A DNA stretch of 64,000 nucleotides, taken from CAVQGZ01 sp964400785 (GTDB lineage: Bacteria; Actinomycetota; Actinomycetes; Jiangellales; Jiangellaceae). The DNA lies in NCBI GenBank assembly GCA_964400785.1, contig CAYNWB010000009.1, forward strand, positions 1 through 64,000. The letters are read 5' to 3'. A program made the translations under genes and the position numbers. Positions 25,626 through 34,871 of this stretch are shown in pieces. The notes beneath the pieces are model-generated. The model had not been told where the DNA came from, did no database searches, and worked only from the letters and a program-made list of their open reading frames with translations. The stretch's first letter is position 1, and each line of letters opens with the position of its first letter.

Positions 25626-26633
25626 TCAGGGGACACGGATGACTTGAGCGGCGTAGACCAGGCCGGCGCCGAAGCCGATGGTCAGCGCGAGGTCGCCGCT
25701 TCGCACGTCGCCGTCGGCGATGAGCCGGTCGAGCGCGAGGGGCACCGAGGCGGCCGAGGTGTTGCCCTGCTGGGCGATGTCGCGGGCGATCGCGACAGTG
25801 GCCGGCAGCTTCAGCGTGCGCGCCATGGCGTCGGTGATGCGCATGTTGGCCTGGTGGGGCACGAAGGCGTCGAGGTCGTCGACGCTCACCCCGGCCGCGT
25901 CGAGCGCTCGCTGGGCCGCCTTCGCCATCTCGAACGCGGCCCAGCGGAACACGGGGTTGCCGTCCATCTCCAGGTGCGGCCACCGCGGTCCCTCGGGCTG
26001 GGCGAACGTCTCGTCCCAGGGCCTGTCCTGCCGGATGTGGGCGATGCCCGAGGAGTCCGACCCCCAGACCACGGGTCCGATGCCGGGCTGCTCGGACGGG
26101 CCGACGACGGCCGCCCCGGCCCCGTCCCCGAAGATGAAGGCGGTCGAGCGGTCGTCCCGGTTGAGAAAGTCGCTGAGCTTCTCCACGCCGACGACGAGCA
26201 CGTGGGTGGCCGTGCCGCCGCGAATCATGTCGTTGGCCAGGGCCAGCCCGTGGCAGAAGCCGGCGCAGGCGGCCCCGATGTCGAAGGCCGCAGCACCGCC
26301 GGTGCCCAGCCGCACGTCGACCTCGGCGGCGACCGACGGGGTCTGGTTGAGCCCGGTGGCGGTCGCGACGATGAGCGCATCGACGTCGGACGGGGCCAGG
26401 CCCGCCGCGGCCAGCGCCTTGGCAGCGGCGATCGCCCCCATGTCGGCGACGCTCTCGTCGGGGGCGGCGAAGCGGCGGTTCTCGATGCCTGAGCGGCTGC
26501 GGATCCACTCGTCGGTGGAGTCGATGCGCGCCAGGATCTCGGCGTTGCTGACGACGCGGTCGGGACGGTAGGCGCCGAGCCCGACGATGCGGGCCTCGGG
26601 GCCTCGGGCACCGGCGGCGATGGTGCCGCTCAC
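25626..26633 (-). CDS. fabH: 3-oxoacyl-ACP synthase III
   Basis: This 335-residue enzyme starts fatty-acid synthesis by condensing an acyl-CoA primer with malonyl-ACP. The catalytic Cys is in IGAACAGFCHGLA, the His in FVPHQANMRI and the Asn in QQGNTSAAS; the N terminus has the signature STDEWIRSRSGIENRRFA. GTG at 26633 is the chosen start because it overlaps the fabD stop in a GTGA junction and matches the family N terminus. Primer preference (straight or branched) cannot be read from the sequence. Confidence 0.95.
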   Translation of the reverse strand: MSGTIAAGARGPEARIVGLGAYRPDRVVSNAEILARIDSTDEWIRSRSGIENRRFAAPDESVADMGAIAAAKALAAAGLAPSDVDALIVATATGLNQTPSVAAEVDVRLGTGGAAAFDIGAACAGFCHGLALANDMIRGGTATHVLVVGVEKLSDFLNRDDRSTAFIFGDGAGAAVVGPSEQPGIGPVVWGSDSSGIAHIRQDRPWDETFAQPEGPRWPHLEMDGNPVFRWAAFEMAKAAQRALDAAGVSVDDLDAFVPHQANMRITDAMARTLKLPATVAIARDIAQQGNTSAASVPLALDRLIADGDVRSGDLALTIGFGAGLVYAAQVIRVP

Positions 26634-27820
26634 GCGGCCGACTCCGTGGCCTCGTCGTCGGAGTGCGGGTGCAGCCGCAGCAGGGGCTGCCCGGGGCTCA
26701 CCGGGTCGCCGTCCTCGACCAGCCACTCCACGATGCGGCCGCCGTGGGGAGCCACGACGTCCCACGCGTCGCGCAGCGAGCGGACGTGCCCGACGAGGGT
26801 GCCGGGGGCGAGGGCGGTGCCGACGGCGTGGGCGACCGTCGAGACGGTGCCCTTGATGGGAGCCACGACCAGCCGCCAGGCCGGCAGGGCATGACCGTTC
26901 GCGTCGTGCTGGCTGTGGTCGGCCACGAACGCCCGCGCCTGCTCGAGCTGGTCGGGACCGGCGAGTGCGAGCACCTCGACCCCGGGCAGGGCGCGTCGCG
27001 CCAGGGCGCTCAGCGTGCCGGCCGGGGTCAGCTCGAGCAGGCCCGTGACGCCGAGGTCGGCCAGGGTCTGCGTGCACGCGTCCCATCGGACCGGGCTCGA
27101 GACCTGCGACACGAGGCGTGCGACGGCGTCGCGCCCGGTGGTGACGACCGAGCCGTCGGAGTTCGACAGCAGGCGGGTGCGCGGGTCGTCGACGTGCATG
27201 CCGGCTGCGAGAGCGGCCAGCCTGTCGACTGCGGGGGCCATGTGCTCGGTGTGGAAGGCCCCGGCGACCGAGAGCGGACGCAGCCGTGCTCGTGCCGGGG
27301 GGTCGCCGGCGAGTGCCTCGAGCTGCTCGAGCGTGCCGGCCGCCACGACCTGCCCGGCGCCGTTCACGTTGGCCGCCGTCAGGCCGTGGCGGTGCAGCGC
27401 CTCGGTGACGTCGTCGGGGTCGCCGCCGAGCACCGCGGTCATGCCTGTCGGCGTTGTCGCGGCGGCCTCGGCCATGGCGCGGCCTCGCTCGCGCACCAGA
27501 ACCATGGCTTGCTCGGGGGTCAGCACGCCCGCGGTCACACAGGCGGTGATCTCGCCCACGGAGTGTCCGGCGCTCACCCCCGGACGCGCGTCGGTGCGCA
27601 GCGACTGCCAGGCGACGAGGCCGGCAGCGACCAGCAGCGGCTGGGCGACGGCGGTGTCGCGAATGGTCTCGGCGTCGCTCGTCGTGCCGTGGGCGACCAG
27701 GTCGACGTCGGCGACGGCAGACAGCCACTCAAGCGTGGGGCGCACCCCGTCCACCTCGAGCCAGGGCGTGAGGAAGCCGGGGGACTGGGCACCTTGTCCA
27801 GGTGCGACCACGACGAGCAT
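26630..27820 (-). CDS. fabD: Malonyl-CoA:ACP transacylase with extra C-terminal biotinyl/lipoyl-like domain
   Basis: This 396-residue protein has a FabD core of about 300 residues: APGQGAQSPGF, the nucleophile in SAGHSVGEITA (near residue 91) and catalytic His in GAFHTEHM. Usual FabD is 305-320 residues. The extra 85 or so C-terminal residues read like a barrel-sandwich (biotinyl/lipoyl) domain: VVAPIKGTVS, then VVAPHGGRIVEWLVEDGDPVSPGQPLLRL. The Lys-bearing hairpin (AMKM in carrier proteins) is replaced by RSLRDAWD, so it cannot be biotinylated in the normal way. It is first in the fabD-fabH-acpP-fabF-accD operon. Confidence 0.9.
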   Translation of the reverse strand: MLVVVAPGQGAQSPGFLTPWLEVDGVRPTLEWLSAVADVDLVAHGTTSDAETIRDTAVAQPLLVAAGLVAWQSLRTDARPGVSAGHSVGEITACVTAGVLTPEQAMVLVRERGRAMAEAAATTPTGMTAVLGGDPDDVTEALHRHGLTAANVNGAGQVVAAGTLEQLEALAGDPPARARLRPLSVAGAFHTEHMAPAVDRLAALAAGMHVDDPRTRLLSNSDGSVVTTGRDAVARLVSQVSSPVRWDACTQTLADLGVTGLLELTPAGTLSALARRALPGVEVLALAGPDQLEQARAFVADHSQHDANGHALPAWRLVVAPIKGTVSTVAHAVGTALAPGTLVGHVRSLRDAWDVVAPHGGRIVEWLVEDGDPVSPGQPLLRLHPHSDDEATESAA

Positions 27821-27873
27821 GCATCCAGCCTCGCCCGTTACCCGTCGGTACAGCGGGACTGATCCCTACGAAC

Positions 27874-29127
27874 TTAGTCGGCTCGCTTTTGGAGGAAGTC
27901 CACAACGGCTGCTGGCGCCTCGTCGGGGCTCGGGTCGGTCATCCGGCCCACCGTCAGCGCGATACGCAGCACGAACTGCCCACGTGGGTCCGAGGCCGAC
28001 CAGCCGGTGAGCTCGTGTGCCCGGCGCAGTCGGTAGCGAACGGTGTTGGGATGAACCAACAGGCGTCGTGACGCGCCCTCGATCGAGCAGCCGGTGGCCA
28101 GGTAGGCCTCCACGGTGTCGCGCAGGGGTCCCCGGTCGCTGGCCAGGGGCTCGAACACCGTGCGAAGCAGGCGGTCTCGGGCCGCACTCTCTCCGGCCAG
28201 CACCCGCTCCGGCAGCAGGTCGTCGGCCGCGACCGGGCGCGGGGCGCCGGGCCAGCCGTCGGCGGCGTGCAGCGCGGACAGCGCGCATCGAGCCGCGTGG
28301 GCAGCCCCCTGCAGGGTCGAGGCGCTCGGCCCGACGACGACGGGCCTCGGCCCGAACTGCTCGACCACCGCTGCGGCGGCTCGGCCGGGGTCGGTCACGT
28401 TGTCCAGCAGCACCACCAACCGGTCGCCGTGCACCCCGACCAGGGCGCTGTGCCCGGCCTGCCGCGCCGCTGCACGCACCCCCTCGACGACCGACTCCGG
28501 GTCGCTGGGCTCGGGCACCGTGCCCACCACCACCGCCAGGCCACCCGGTCGTGGCCACCGCAGCGCTGCCGCCTGGGAGCGCACCGCCTCGTCGGTGTCG
28601 TCGCGCAGCACCGCGTCGACCACGAGGGCTTCGAGGCGGGCGTCCCAGGCACCACGCTCCTCGGCGGCACGCGCGTACACCGTGGCCGCGGCGAAGGCGA
28701 TCTCGCGCGAGTAGCGCAGCATCGCCTCGCGCACGCGGGGGGCGGCCTCGCTGCCGACCACCTCGTCGAGGGACTCCTCGACGGCCTCGATGGCCACGCG
28801 CGTCATCTGCACCACCTGCTCGAGGCTGATGGCCCGGGTCAGCTCCGGCGGGGCCGAGCCGAAGACCTCGGCCGACACTGCCTTGTGCCGGGTGGGGTCG
28901 GCGTACCAGGTGGCGAACGAGGCGATGGCCGCCTGCAGGATCACCCCCACCCACGACCGTAGGTCGGCGGGCATCGCCCGGTACCAGGTGAGCCGCTCGT
29001 TCAGCTGGTGCAGGGCGCGCGTGGACATCGAGGCGGCGTTGCGTTCGAGCTCGCGGGCAGCGGCTCGCGGATCGGGAGGGCCGGGGGGTTCGGCGGACGC
29101 CCCCCAGCCCAGGCGCCGTCGTGGCAT
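27874..29127 (-). CDS. fasR: FasR-like PucR/CdaR-family regulator of the fatty-acid cluster
   Basis: This 417-residue regulator has the C-terminal PucR-type helix-turn-helix (about 350-405: TVEAYLATGCSIEGASRRLLVHPNTVRYRL). The N-terminal helical region contains LNERLTWYRAMPADLRSWVG, the signature of actinobacterial members encoded just upstream of fabD. In Streptomyces coelicolor this gene (FasR) activates fatty-acid synthesis genes, so the same role is likely. ATG at 29127 matches the family start (MPRRRLG); the frame extends 23 codons further without support. It is separated from fabD by 53 bases and divergent from hypA by 74 bases. Confidence 0.88.
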   Translation of the reverse strand: MPRRRLGWGASAEPPGPPDPRAAARELERNAASMSTRALHQLNERLTWYRAMPADLRSWVGVILQAAIASFATWYADPTRHKAVSAEVFGSAPPELTRAISLEQVVQMTRVAIEAVEESLDEVVGSEAAPRVREAMLRYSREIAFAAATVYARAAEERGAWDARLEALVVDAVLRDDTDEAVRSQAAALRWPRPGGLAVVVGTVPEPSDPESVVEGVRAAARQAGHSALVGVHGDRLVVLLDNVTDPGRAAAAVVEQFGPRPVVVGPSASTLQGAAHAARCALSALHAADGWPGAPRPVAADDLLPERVLAGESAARDRLLRTVFEPLASDRGPLRDTVEAYLATGCSIEGASRRLLVHPNTVRYRLRRAHELTGWSASDPRGQFVLRIALTVGRMTDPSPDEAPAAVVDFLQKRAD

Positions 29128-29201
29128 GCAGCGGACCCTAGTCGTGCCGGGAGCACTTCGGCCCTGCGTCCCGGTGGGGTGGGCAGGTAGCGTCACCGAT
29201 C

Positions 29202-29552
29202 GTGCACGAGGTCTCGATCGCGCAGGCGATCGTCGCGGCGGTCACCGACGCCGTCGACGGTGCTGCGGTGGAGTCGGTCGAGGTCAGGGTCGGTGCCCTG
29301 TCGGGCGTGGTGGCCTCGGCACTCGAGTTCGCCTGGGACGTCGTGACCCTGCAGACCCCGCTGGCCGGGTCGGTGCTCGTCGTCCAGACGGTGCCGACGA
29401 CGGTGTACTGCCCGTCGTGCCAGGCGGTTGTGGCACCGCAGGTCGGGTTCCTGTGCCCGGGCTGCGGGGAGCTGTCGGGCGAGCTGCGCAGCGGCCGCGA
29501 GCTGGAGGTTCTCTCGGCCCGGCTGCGTGAGCAGGTCGGGACGGCACCGTGA
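29202..29552 (+). CDS. hypA: Hydrogenase nickel-incorporation protein HypA
   Basis: This 116-residue nickel metallochaperone works with HypB to insert Ni into NiFe-hydrogenase. The N terminus is MHE, whose His2 binds nickel, and the zinc site is formed by CPSC (near 68) and CPGC (near 86). It starts with GTG at 29202. It is first in the hyp operon and overlaps hypB by 4 bases. A urease or hydrogenase partner gene is not seen nearby. Confidence 0.95.
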   Translation: MHEVSIAQAIVAAVTDAVDGAAVESVEVRVGALSGVVASALEFAWDVVTLQTPLAGSVLVVQTVPTTVYCPSCQAVVAPQVGFLCPGCGELSGELRSGRELEVLSARLREQVGTAP

Positions 29553-30244
29553 CCTCGCCGGTGGGCGCTGCGCGCATCGTCGAGATGCGCCGCGGTGTGC
29601 TGGAGAAGAACGACCTGCTGGCCGCCGGGCTGCGGGCGCGGTTCGATGCTGCCGGGGTGCGGGTGTCGAACTGGGTGTCGAGCCCGGGGACGGGCAAGAC
29701 GGCCCTGCTCGAGCGCGTGCTCACGACCGCCACCGAGCAGGGCGTCCGCATGGCGGCCCTGGTCGGCGACTGCGCCACCGACAACGACGCCCGCCGGCTG
29801 GCCGCGTGCGGCGTCCCGGTTCGCCAGATCGTCACCGAGGGGCTGTGCCACCTCGAGGCCGACATGGTGGCCGCGCACGTGGACGCTCTGGTCGGTGACG
29901 GCGTGGCGCTGGACGGGCTCGACCTGCTGGTGCTGGAGAACGTCGGCAACCTGGTCTGCCCCACGTCCTACGACCTGGGCGAGCACCTGCGCCTGGCGCT
30001 GCTGTCGGTCACCGAGGGGGAGGACAAGCCGCTGAAGTACCCGCAGCTGTTCGCCTCGGCCGACGTGGTCGTGCTCACCAAGGTCGACCTGGTGCGGGCG
30101 GTGGAGTTCGACGAGACCGCTGCGCGCGAGGCGATCGCGACCGTCGCACCCGACCGGCCGGTGCTGCGCACCTCGGCTCGCACGGGTGAGGGTGTGTCGG
30201 CGCTGCTGGCCCTGCTGCGTGCTGCCCAGCCGGCGTCGCCCTAG
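29549..30244 (+). CDS. hypB: Hydrogenase nickel-incorporation GTPase HypB
   Basis: This 231-residue SIMIBI GTPase delivers Ni with HypA. It shows the P-loop SSPGTGKTALLERVL (about 47-61), GDCATDNDARRL, the metal-site motif EGLCHLEADMV, the ENVGNLVCP block and the guanine motif TKVDL. It lacks the N-terminal His-rich nickel-storage region found in some homologues. Start GTG overlaps hypA, and hypF follows after 2 bases. Confidence 0.95.
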   Translation: MTSPVGAARIVEMRRGVLEKNDLLAAGLRARFDAAGVRVSNWVSSPGTGKTALLERVLTTATEQGVRMAALVGDCATDNDARRLAACGVPVRQIVTEGLCHLEADMVAAHVDALVGDGVALDGLDLLVLENVGNLVCPTSYDLGEHLRLALLSVTEGEDKPLKYPQLFASADVVVLTKVDLVRAVEFDETAAREAIATVAPDRPVLRTSARTGEGVSALLALLRAAQPASP

Positions 30245-30246
30245 CC

Positions 30247-32419
30247 GTGCAGCGGCGCAGCGTCCGGATCACCGGGGTCGTGCAGGGAGTCGGCATGCGC
30301 CCCTTCGTGCACCGGCTGGCCACCGAGCTCGGCCTGTGCGGCACGGTGGGCAACGACCAGGCGGGCGTCGTCTGCGAGGTGGAGGGCGACGCCGAGGCCA
30401 TCGACACCTTCGTGCGCCGACTCACCTGCGACGCGCCCGCGCTCGCGGTGGTCGAGAGCGTCACCACCGCGTCGCTGCCTCTCTCCGGCGTGGCGGGCTT
30501 TCGCATCGCGGCGTCGACCGAGGACGGCACCTCGGTCGGGTCGGTGGCCCTGGTGCCGGCCGACACGGCGACCTGTCACGAGTGCCTGCACGAGATGCGC
30601 GACCCCGCTGACCGCCGGTACCGCTACCCGTTCGTGGCGTGCACGTTCTGCGGACCCAGGTTCACGATCGTCACAGGAGTTCCCTACGACCGGCCGTTCA
30701 CGACGATGGCACGGTTCACCCTCTGCCGGCGGTGCCGGCGCGAGTACGACGACCCGGGTGACCGCCGGTTCCACGCCCAACCCACCGCCTGCCCCGAGTG
30801 CGGCCCGACGCTGTCGTGGCGAGATGCCGACGGCGAGGCCCCGTCAGTCACGGGTGACGCCGCTCGTCGTCGTCGACGAGGCGATCGAGCAGACGCTGCG
30901 CAGCGGGGCGGCGCCGATCGTGCTGGCCCCGGCGCGGCTCGATCGCCCCGAGGTGGTCGCGATCCGCGACGCCGTGGCCCCCCGGCAGAGCACGCTGGGG
31001 CTCATGCTGCCCCCCAGCGGCCTGCACCACCTGCTGCTGGGCGCTCACCCCGACGAGCCGGGCGTCGCTCTCGACCTGCTCGTGCTGACCAGCGCCAACC
31101 TGGCCGACGAGCCGATCTGCAGCGAGAACGACGAGGCCGAGCAGCGGCTGGCCGGGGTCGCCGACGCGTGGCTGCACCACGACCGTCCGATCCACCTGGC
31201 CTGCGACGACTCCGTCGTGCGGGTTGTGGGGCCTGCTCCCCGCGCGCAGATGCAGCCGGTGCGACGCAGCCGGGGGTACGCACCCCTGCCCGTCCGGCTG
31301 CCCGTCGACGCGCCCCCCCTGCTCGCGGTGGGGGCGGAGATGAAGGCCACGGTGTGCCTCGCCCAGGGCCGGCGTGCCTGGCTGAGCCAGCACCTCGGCG
31401 ACGTGGCCTCGTTGCCGGCCCTGGCGCTTCTGCGCCGTACGGTCGACGTCCTCTCCGCCCAGTCGCGGGTGCATCCGCAGGTCGTGGTCGCCGACATGCA
31501 CCCGGGGTACCTGTCCCGGCGATGGGCCACCGAGCACGCCCAGAGCATCGGGGCCCGCCTGGTGAGCGTGCAGCACCACCACGCCCACCTCGCGGCGCTG
31601 CTCGCCGAGCACGAGCGACCGCCCGACGAGGCCGTGCTGGGGGTCACGTTCGACGGTACGGGGTATGGGGATGACGCAAGCATCTGGGGCGGTGAGTTTC
31701 TTCTGGGCTCGTACAGCGGTGCCGCTCGCGTGGCCCACCTGAGGCCGGTGTCGCTGCCGGGAGGCGACGCCGCCGTCCGGCACCCCGCCCGCGTCGCGCT
31801 CGCCCATCTCGACGCCGCCGGCGTGGCCTGGCACGACGAGCTGCCGTCGGTGCAGGCGCTGGACTCCGGCGAGCGTCGCCTGCTGGCCAGCATGCTGCGC
31901 ACCGGCACGGGCTGTGTCCCCACGACGAGCATGGGCCGCCTGTTCGACGCCGTGGCGTCGTTGGTGGGGGTGTGCCAGCAGTCGGGCTACGAGGGCCAGG
32001 CCGCGATCGAGCTCGAGGCCGCGCTGGTGGCGGGCGGCGCTGCCGGCGCGGACGCACCGTCCTACCGCTTCGACCTGGTCGAGAAGGATGGGGTCGTGCT
32101 GGTCGACCCGGCGCCGGGCCTGTCGTCCGCGGTGCGTGACGTGCTCGACGGTGTGCCGAGCGCAGAGGCGTCGCGGCGCTTCCACACCGGTGCTGCGCTC
32201 ATGGTTCGCGACGTGGCGAGGACGGTTCGCGACAGCCACGGCGTTGCAGCCGTTGGATTGACCGGCGGCGTGTTCCAGAATGCGACGATGACCATGGACT
32301 GCCGGCGGCTGCTGGAGGCCGACGGCTTCGAGGTGCTCGTCCACCGGCGCGTGCCACCCAACGACGGCGGCCTGGCGCTCGGCCAGGCGATGGTCGCCGC
32401 TCTCGGCGGAGGAAGGTAG
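30247..32419 (+). pseudogene. hypF: Carbamoyltransferase HypF, disrupted by frameshift and internal deletion
   Basis: HypF makes the cyanide ligand precursor for NiFe-hydrogenase from carbamoyl phosphate. The N part (30247 to about 30840) encodes the acylphosphatase domain (VQGVGMRPFVHRLA) and the zinc-finger pairs (CHEC, CTFC, CRRC, CPEC). The frame then shifts, and the rest (about 30846-32419) encodes the end of the YrdC-like domain and the whole Kae1-like domain (VQHHHAHLAALLAEH, FDGTGYGDD). Roughly 65-75 residues of the YrdC domain that normally contain the KGLGGYHLACDA and RKxRxxKPFAVM motifs are absent. Either the gene is inactive or about 200 bases were lost in assembly. Confidence 0.8.
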
Positions 32420-32425
32420 ACGCCC

Positions 32426-32698
32426 ATGTGCCTCGGAGTACCGGGACGGGTCGAGCAGGTCTGGGACGCGGGTGGCACCCGCATGGCCACCGTCGACTTC
32501 GGGGGCATCCGCAAGGACGTGTGCCTGGCGTACGTGCCCGAGGTCGAGGTCGGTGACTACACGGTCGTCCACGTCGGCTTCGCGATCACGAAGCTGGACG
32601 AGGAGTCGGCGCTGGAGACGCTGCGCCTGTTCAACCAGATCGGGGCGCTCGAGCAGGAGTTCTCCACCGAGGTCGGCGAGCAGGAGGCCTCGTCGTGA
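32426..32698 (+). CDS. hypC: Hydrogenase maturation chaperone HypC
   Basis: This 90-residue protein is the small chaperone that, with HypD, carries the Fe(CN)2CO unit to the hydrogenase large subunit. The N-terminal MCLGVPG motif, with its essential Cys2, is present, as is the GDYTVVHVGFAI core. It starts just after hypF (6 bases) and overlaps hypD by 4 bases. Confidence 0.95.
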   Translation: MCLGVPGRVEQVWDAGGTRMATVDFGGIRKDVCLAYVPEVEVGDYTVVHVGFAITKLDEESALETLRLFNQIGALEQEFSTEVGEQEASS

Positions 32699-33804
32699 AG
32701 TACCTCGACGAGTTCCACGACCCCGACCTGGCCCGGCGGCTGCTCGACGAGATCCACGCCACGGTCACCCGGCCGTGGTCGCTGATGGAGGTCTGCGGCG
32801 GGCAGACGCACACGATCATCCGCAACGGGATCGACCAGCTGCTGCCGGACGGGGTGACGATGATCCACGGCCCCGGGTGCCCCGTGTGCGTCACGCCCCT
32901 GGAGATGATCGACCGGGCACTGGCCATCGCGGCCCTGCCCGACGTCGTGTTCTGCTCGTTCGGCGACATGATCCGCGTGCCCGGCAGCGAGAAGGACCTC
33001 TTTCGGGTCAAGAGCGAGGGGGGCGACGTGCGCGTCGTCTACTCGCCGCTGGACGCGGTCGCGATCGCCCGTGAGAACCCCGACAAGCAGGTCGTGTTCT
33101 TCGGCATCGGCTTCGAGACCACCGCCCCGGCCAACGCCATGACGGTCTACCTGGCGAAGAAGGAGGGGCTGCCCAACTTCTCGATGCTGGTCAGCCATGT
33201 GCTGGTGCCGCCGGCGATCAGCGCGATCATGGACTCACCGCACCGGCGGGTGCAGGCCTTTCTGGCGGCCGGCCACGTCTGCGCCGTGATGGGGATGCGC
33301 GAGTACGTGCCGCTCGTGCAGCGCTACCAGGTGCCCATCGTCGTGACCGGGTTCGAGCCGCTCGACGTGCTCGAGGGGATCCGCCGCACCCTGGTGCAGC
33401 TCGAGCAGGGCCGGGCCGAGCTCGACAACGCCTACCCGCGAGCGGTGTCGATGGACGGCAACGTGCCGGCCCAGCAGATGGTGCGCGACGTGTTCGAGAC
33501 CACCGATCGGGCCTGGCGCGGCATCGGCATGATCCCCGGCAGTGGCTGGAGGCTCTCGTCGCGCTATGCGGAGTTCGACGCCGAGCAGCGGTTCGACGTC
33601 TCGGGCATCACGACCGAGGAGTCGCCTCTGTGCCGCAGCGGGGAGGTGCTGCAGGGGCTGATCACGCCCCACGAGTGCTCGGCCTTCGGCACGCGGTGCA
33701 CCCCGCGCAGCCCGCTCGGTGCGCCCATGGTGTCGAGCGAGGGCGCGTGCGCTGCCTACTACGCCTTCCGCCGGCTCGACGTGCCGGCCGGGACCGGTGC
33801 GTGA
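32695..33804 (+). CDS. hypD: Hydrogenase maturation protein HypD
   Basis: This 369-residue iron-sulfur protein assembles the Fe(CN)2CO cofactor with HypC and HypE. The signature blocks are clear: MEVCGGQTHTIIRNGI, HGPGCPVC, FGDMIRVPGS, FFGIGFETTAPA, and the Cys cluster region near the C terminus (LCRSGEVLQGLITPHEC, FGTRCTP). Start GTG overlaps hypC; hypE begins 4 bases after the stop. Confidence 0.96.
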   Translation: MKYLDEFHDPDLARRLLDEIHATVTRPWSLMEVCGGQTHTIIRNGIDQLLPDGVTMIHGPGCPVCVTPLEMIDRALAIAALPDVVFCSFGDMIRVPGSEKDLFRVKSEGGDVRVVYSPLDAVAIARENPDKQVVFFGIGFETTAPANAMTVYLAKKEGLPNFSMLVSHVLVPPAISAIMDSPHRRVQAFLAAGHVCAVMGMREYVPLVQRYQVPIVVTGFEPLDVLEGIRRTLVQLEQGRAELDNAYPRAVSMDGNVPAQQMVRDVFETTDRAWRGIGMIPGSGWRLSSRYAEFDAEQRFDVSGITTEESPLCRSGEVLQGLITPHECSAFGTRCTPRSPLGAPMVSSEGACAAYYAFRRLDVPAGTGA

Positions 33805-33807
33805 GAG

Positions 33808-34854
33808 GTGCCGGACCTCGAGGCGTGGACCTGCCCCCTTCCGCTGCGCGACTCACCCACGATCCTGCTCGGGCACGGTGCCGGAGGGCGCCTGTCGGCC
33901 GAGCTCGTCGAGCACCTGTTCGTGCCGGCCCTGGGGGGAGACCCGCAGGCCCTCGCCGACGCTGCCGTCGTCGAGGTGGGGACGGCGCGCGTCGCCATGT
34001 CGACGGACTCCTTCGTCGTGCGCCCGCGCTGGTTTCCTGGGGGCAACCTCGGGTCGCTCGCGGTCAACGGCACCGTGAACGACCTGGCGATGGTCGGGGC
34101 GCGGCCGCTGTACCTCACCGCCGGGTTCATCGTCGAGGAGGGCCTGCCGCTCGACGAGCTGGGGCGGCTCGCCACAGCGATGGGTGAGGCCGCCGAGGTC
34201 GCCGGGGTGCGGGTCGTGGCCGGCGACACAAAGGTGGTCGACCGGGGGCACGGCGACGGGCTCTTCGTCTGCACGGCCGGGGTGGGGCTGGTGCCACCCG
34301 GCGTCGAGATCGGGCCGACCCGTGCGCGTCCCGGTGACGCCGTGCTGCTCAGTGGACCGATCGGCCTGCACGGCATCGCTGTGCTGAGTGTGCGCGACGG
34401 ACTCGAGTTCGGTACCGAGATCCGCTCGGACTGCCAGCCGGTCAACGGTCTGGTCGCTGCACTGCTCGACGCCGGCATCGACGTGCACGTCCTGCGCGAC
34501 CCGACCCGGGGCGGGGTCGCGGCGTCCCTGAACGAGATCGCAGCGTCGTCACGCGTGGGGGTACGGATCGTCGAGCGCGACATCCCCGTGCCCGACGAGG
34601 TGCGCGCGGCGTGCGGGTTTCTGGGGCTGGACCCCCTCGTGGTCGCCAACGAGGGCAAGCTCGTCGCGTTCGTGCCCCAGAACCAGGCCGATGAGGCGCT
34701 GGCGGTGCTGCGCGCCGACCCCGCAGGGGTCGGCGCCACCCGCATCGGCACGGTCGTCGAGGAGCACCCGGGCGTGGTCGTCGCACGCACCGGCATCGGA
34801 GGCACTCGCGTGGTCGACCTGCCCTTGGGGGAGCAGCTGCCGCGTATCTGCTGA
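33808..34854 (+). CDS. hypE: Hydrogenase maturation protein HypE
   Basis: This 348-residue PurM/AIR-synthase-fold enzyme dehydrates the thiocarboxamide on its own C-terminal Cys to thiocyanate. The protein ends PRIC, the conserved carrier cysteine. It also has LGHGAGGRLS, STDSFVV, GGNLGSLAVNGTVNDLAM, and the RDPTRGGVAASLNEIA motif. It starts with GTG and closes the hypABFCDE operon. The palindromic repeat at 34872-34992 follows. Confidence 0.95.
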   Translation: MPDLEAWTCPLPLRDSPTILLGHGAGGRLSAELVEHLFVPALGGDPQALADAAVVEVGTARVAMSTDSFVVRPRWFPGGNLGSLAVNGTVNDLAMVGARPLYLTAGFIVEEGLPLDELGRLATAMGEAAEVAGVRVVAGDTKVVDRGHGDGLFVCTAGVGLVPPGVEIGPTRARPGDAVLLSGPIGLHGIAVLSVRDGLEFGTEIRSDCQPVNGLVAALLDAGIDVHVLRDPTRGGVAASLNEIAASSRVGVRIVERDIPVPDEVRAACGFLGLDPLVVANEGKLVAFVPQNQADEALAVLRADPAGVGATRIGTVVEEHPGVVVARTGIGGTRVVDLPLGEQLPRIC

Positions 34855-34871
34855 CCGGCCGAGCGGGTGAT

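Noticed and set aside
30758..32419. C-terminal hypF frame as an independent gene
   Set aside because: Its sequence begins in the middle of the YrdC-like domain and continues the HypF domain order, so it is the second part of a broken hypF, not a separate gene.
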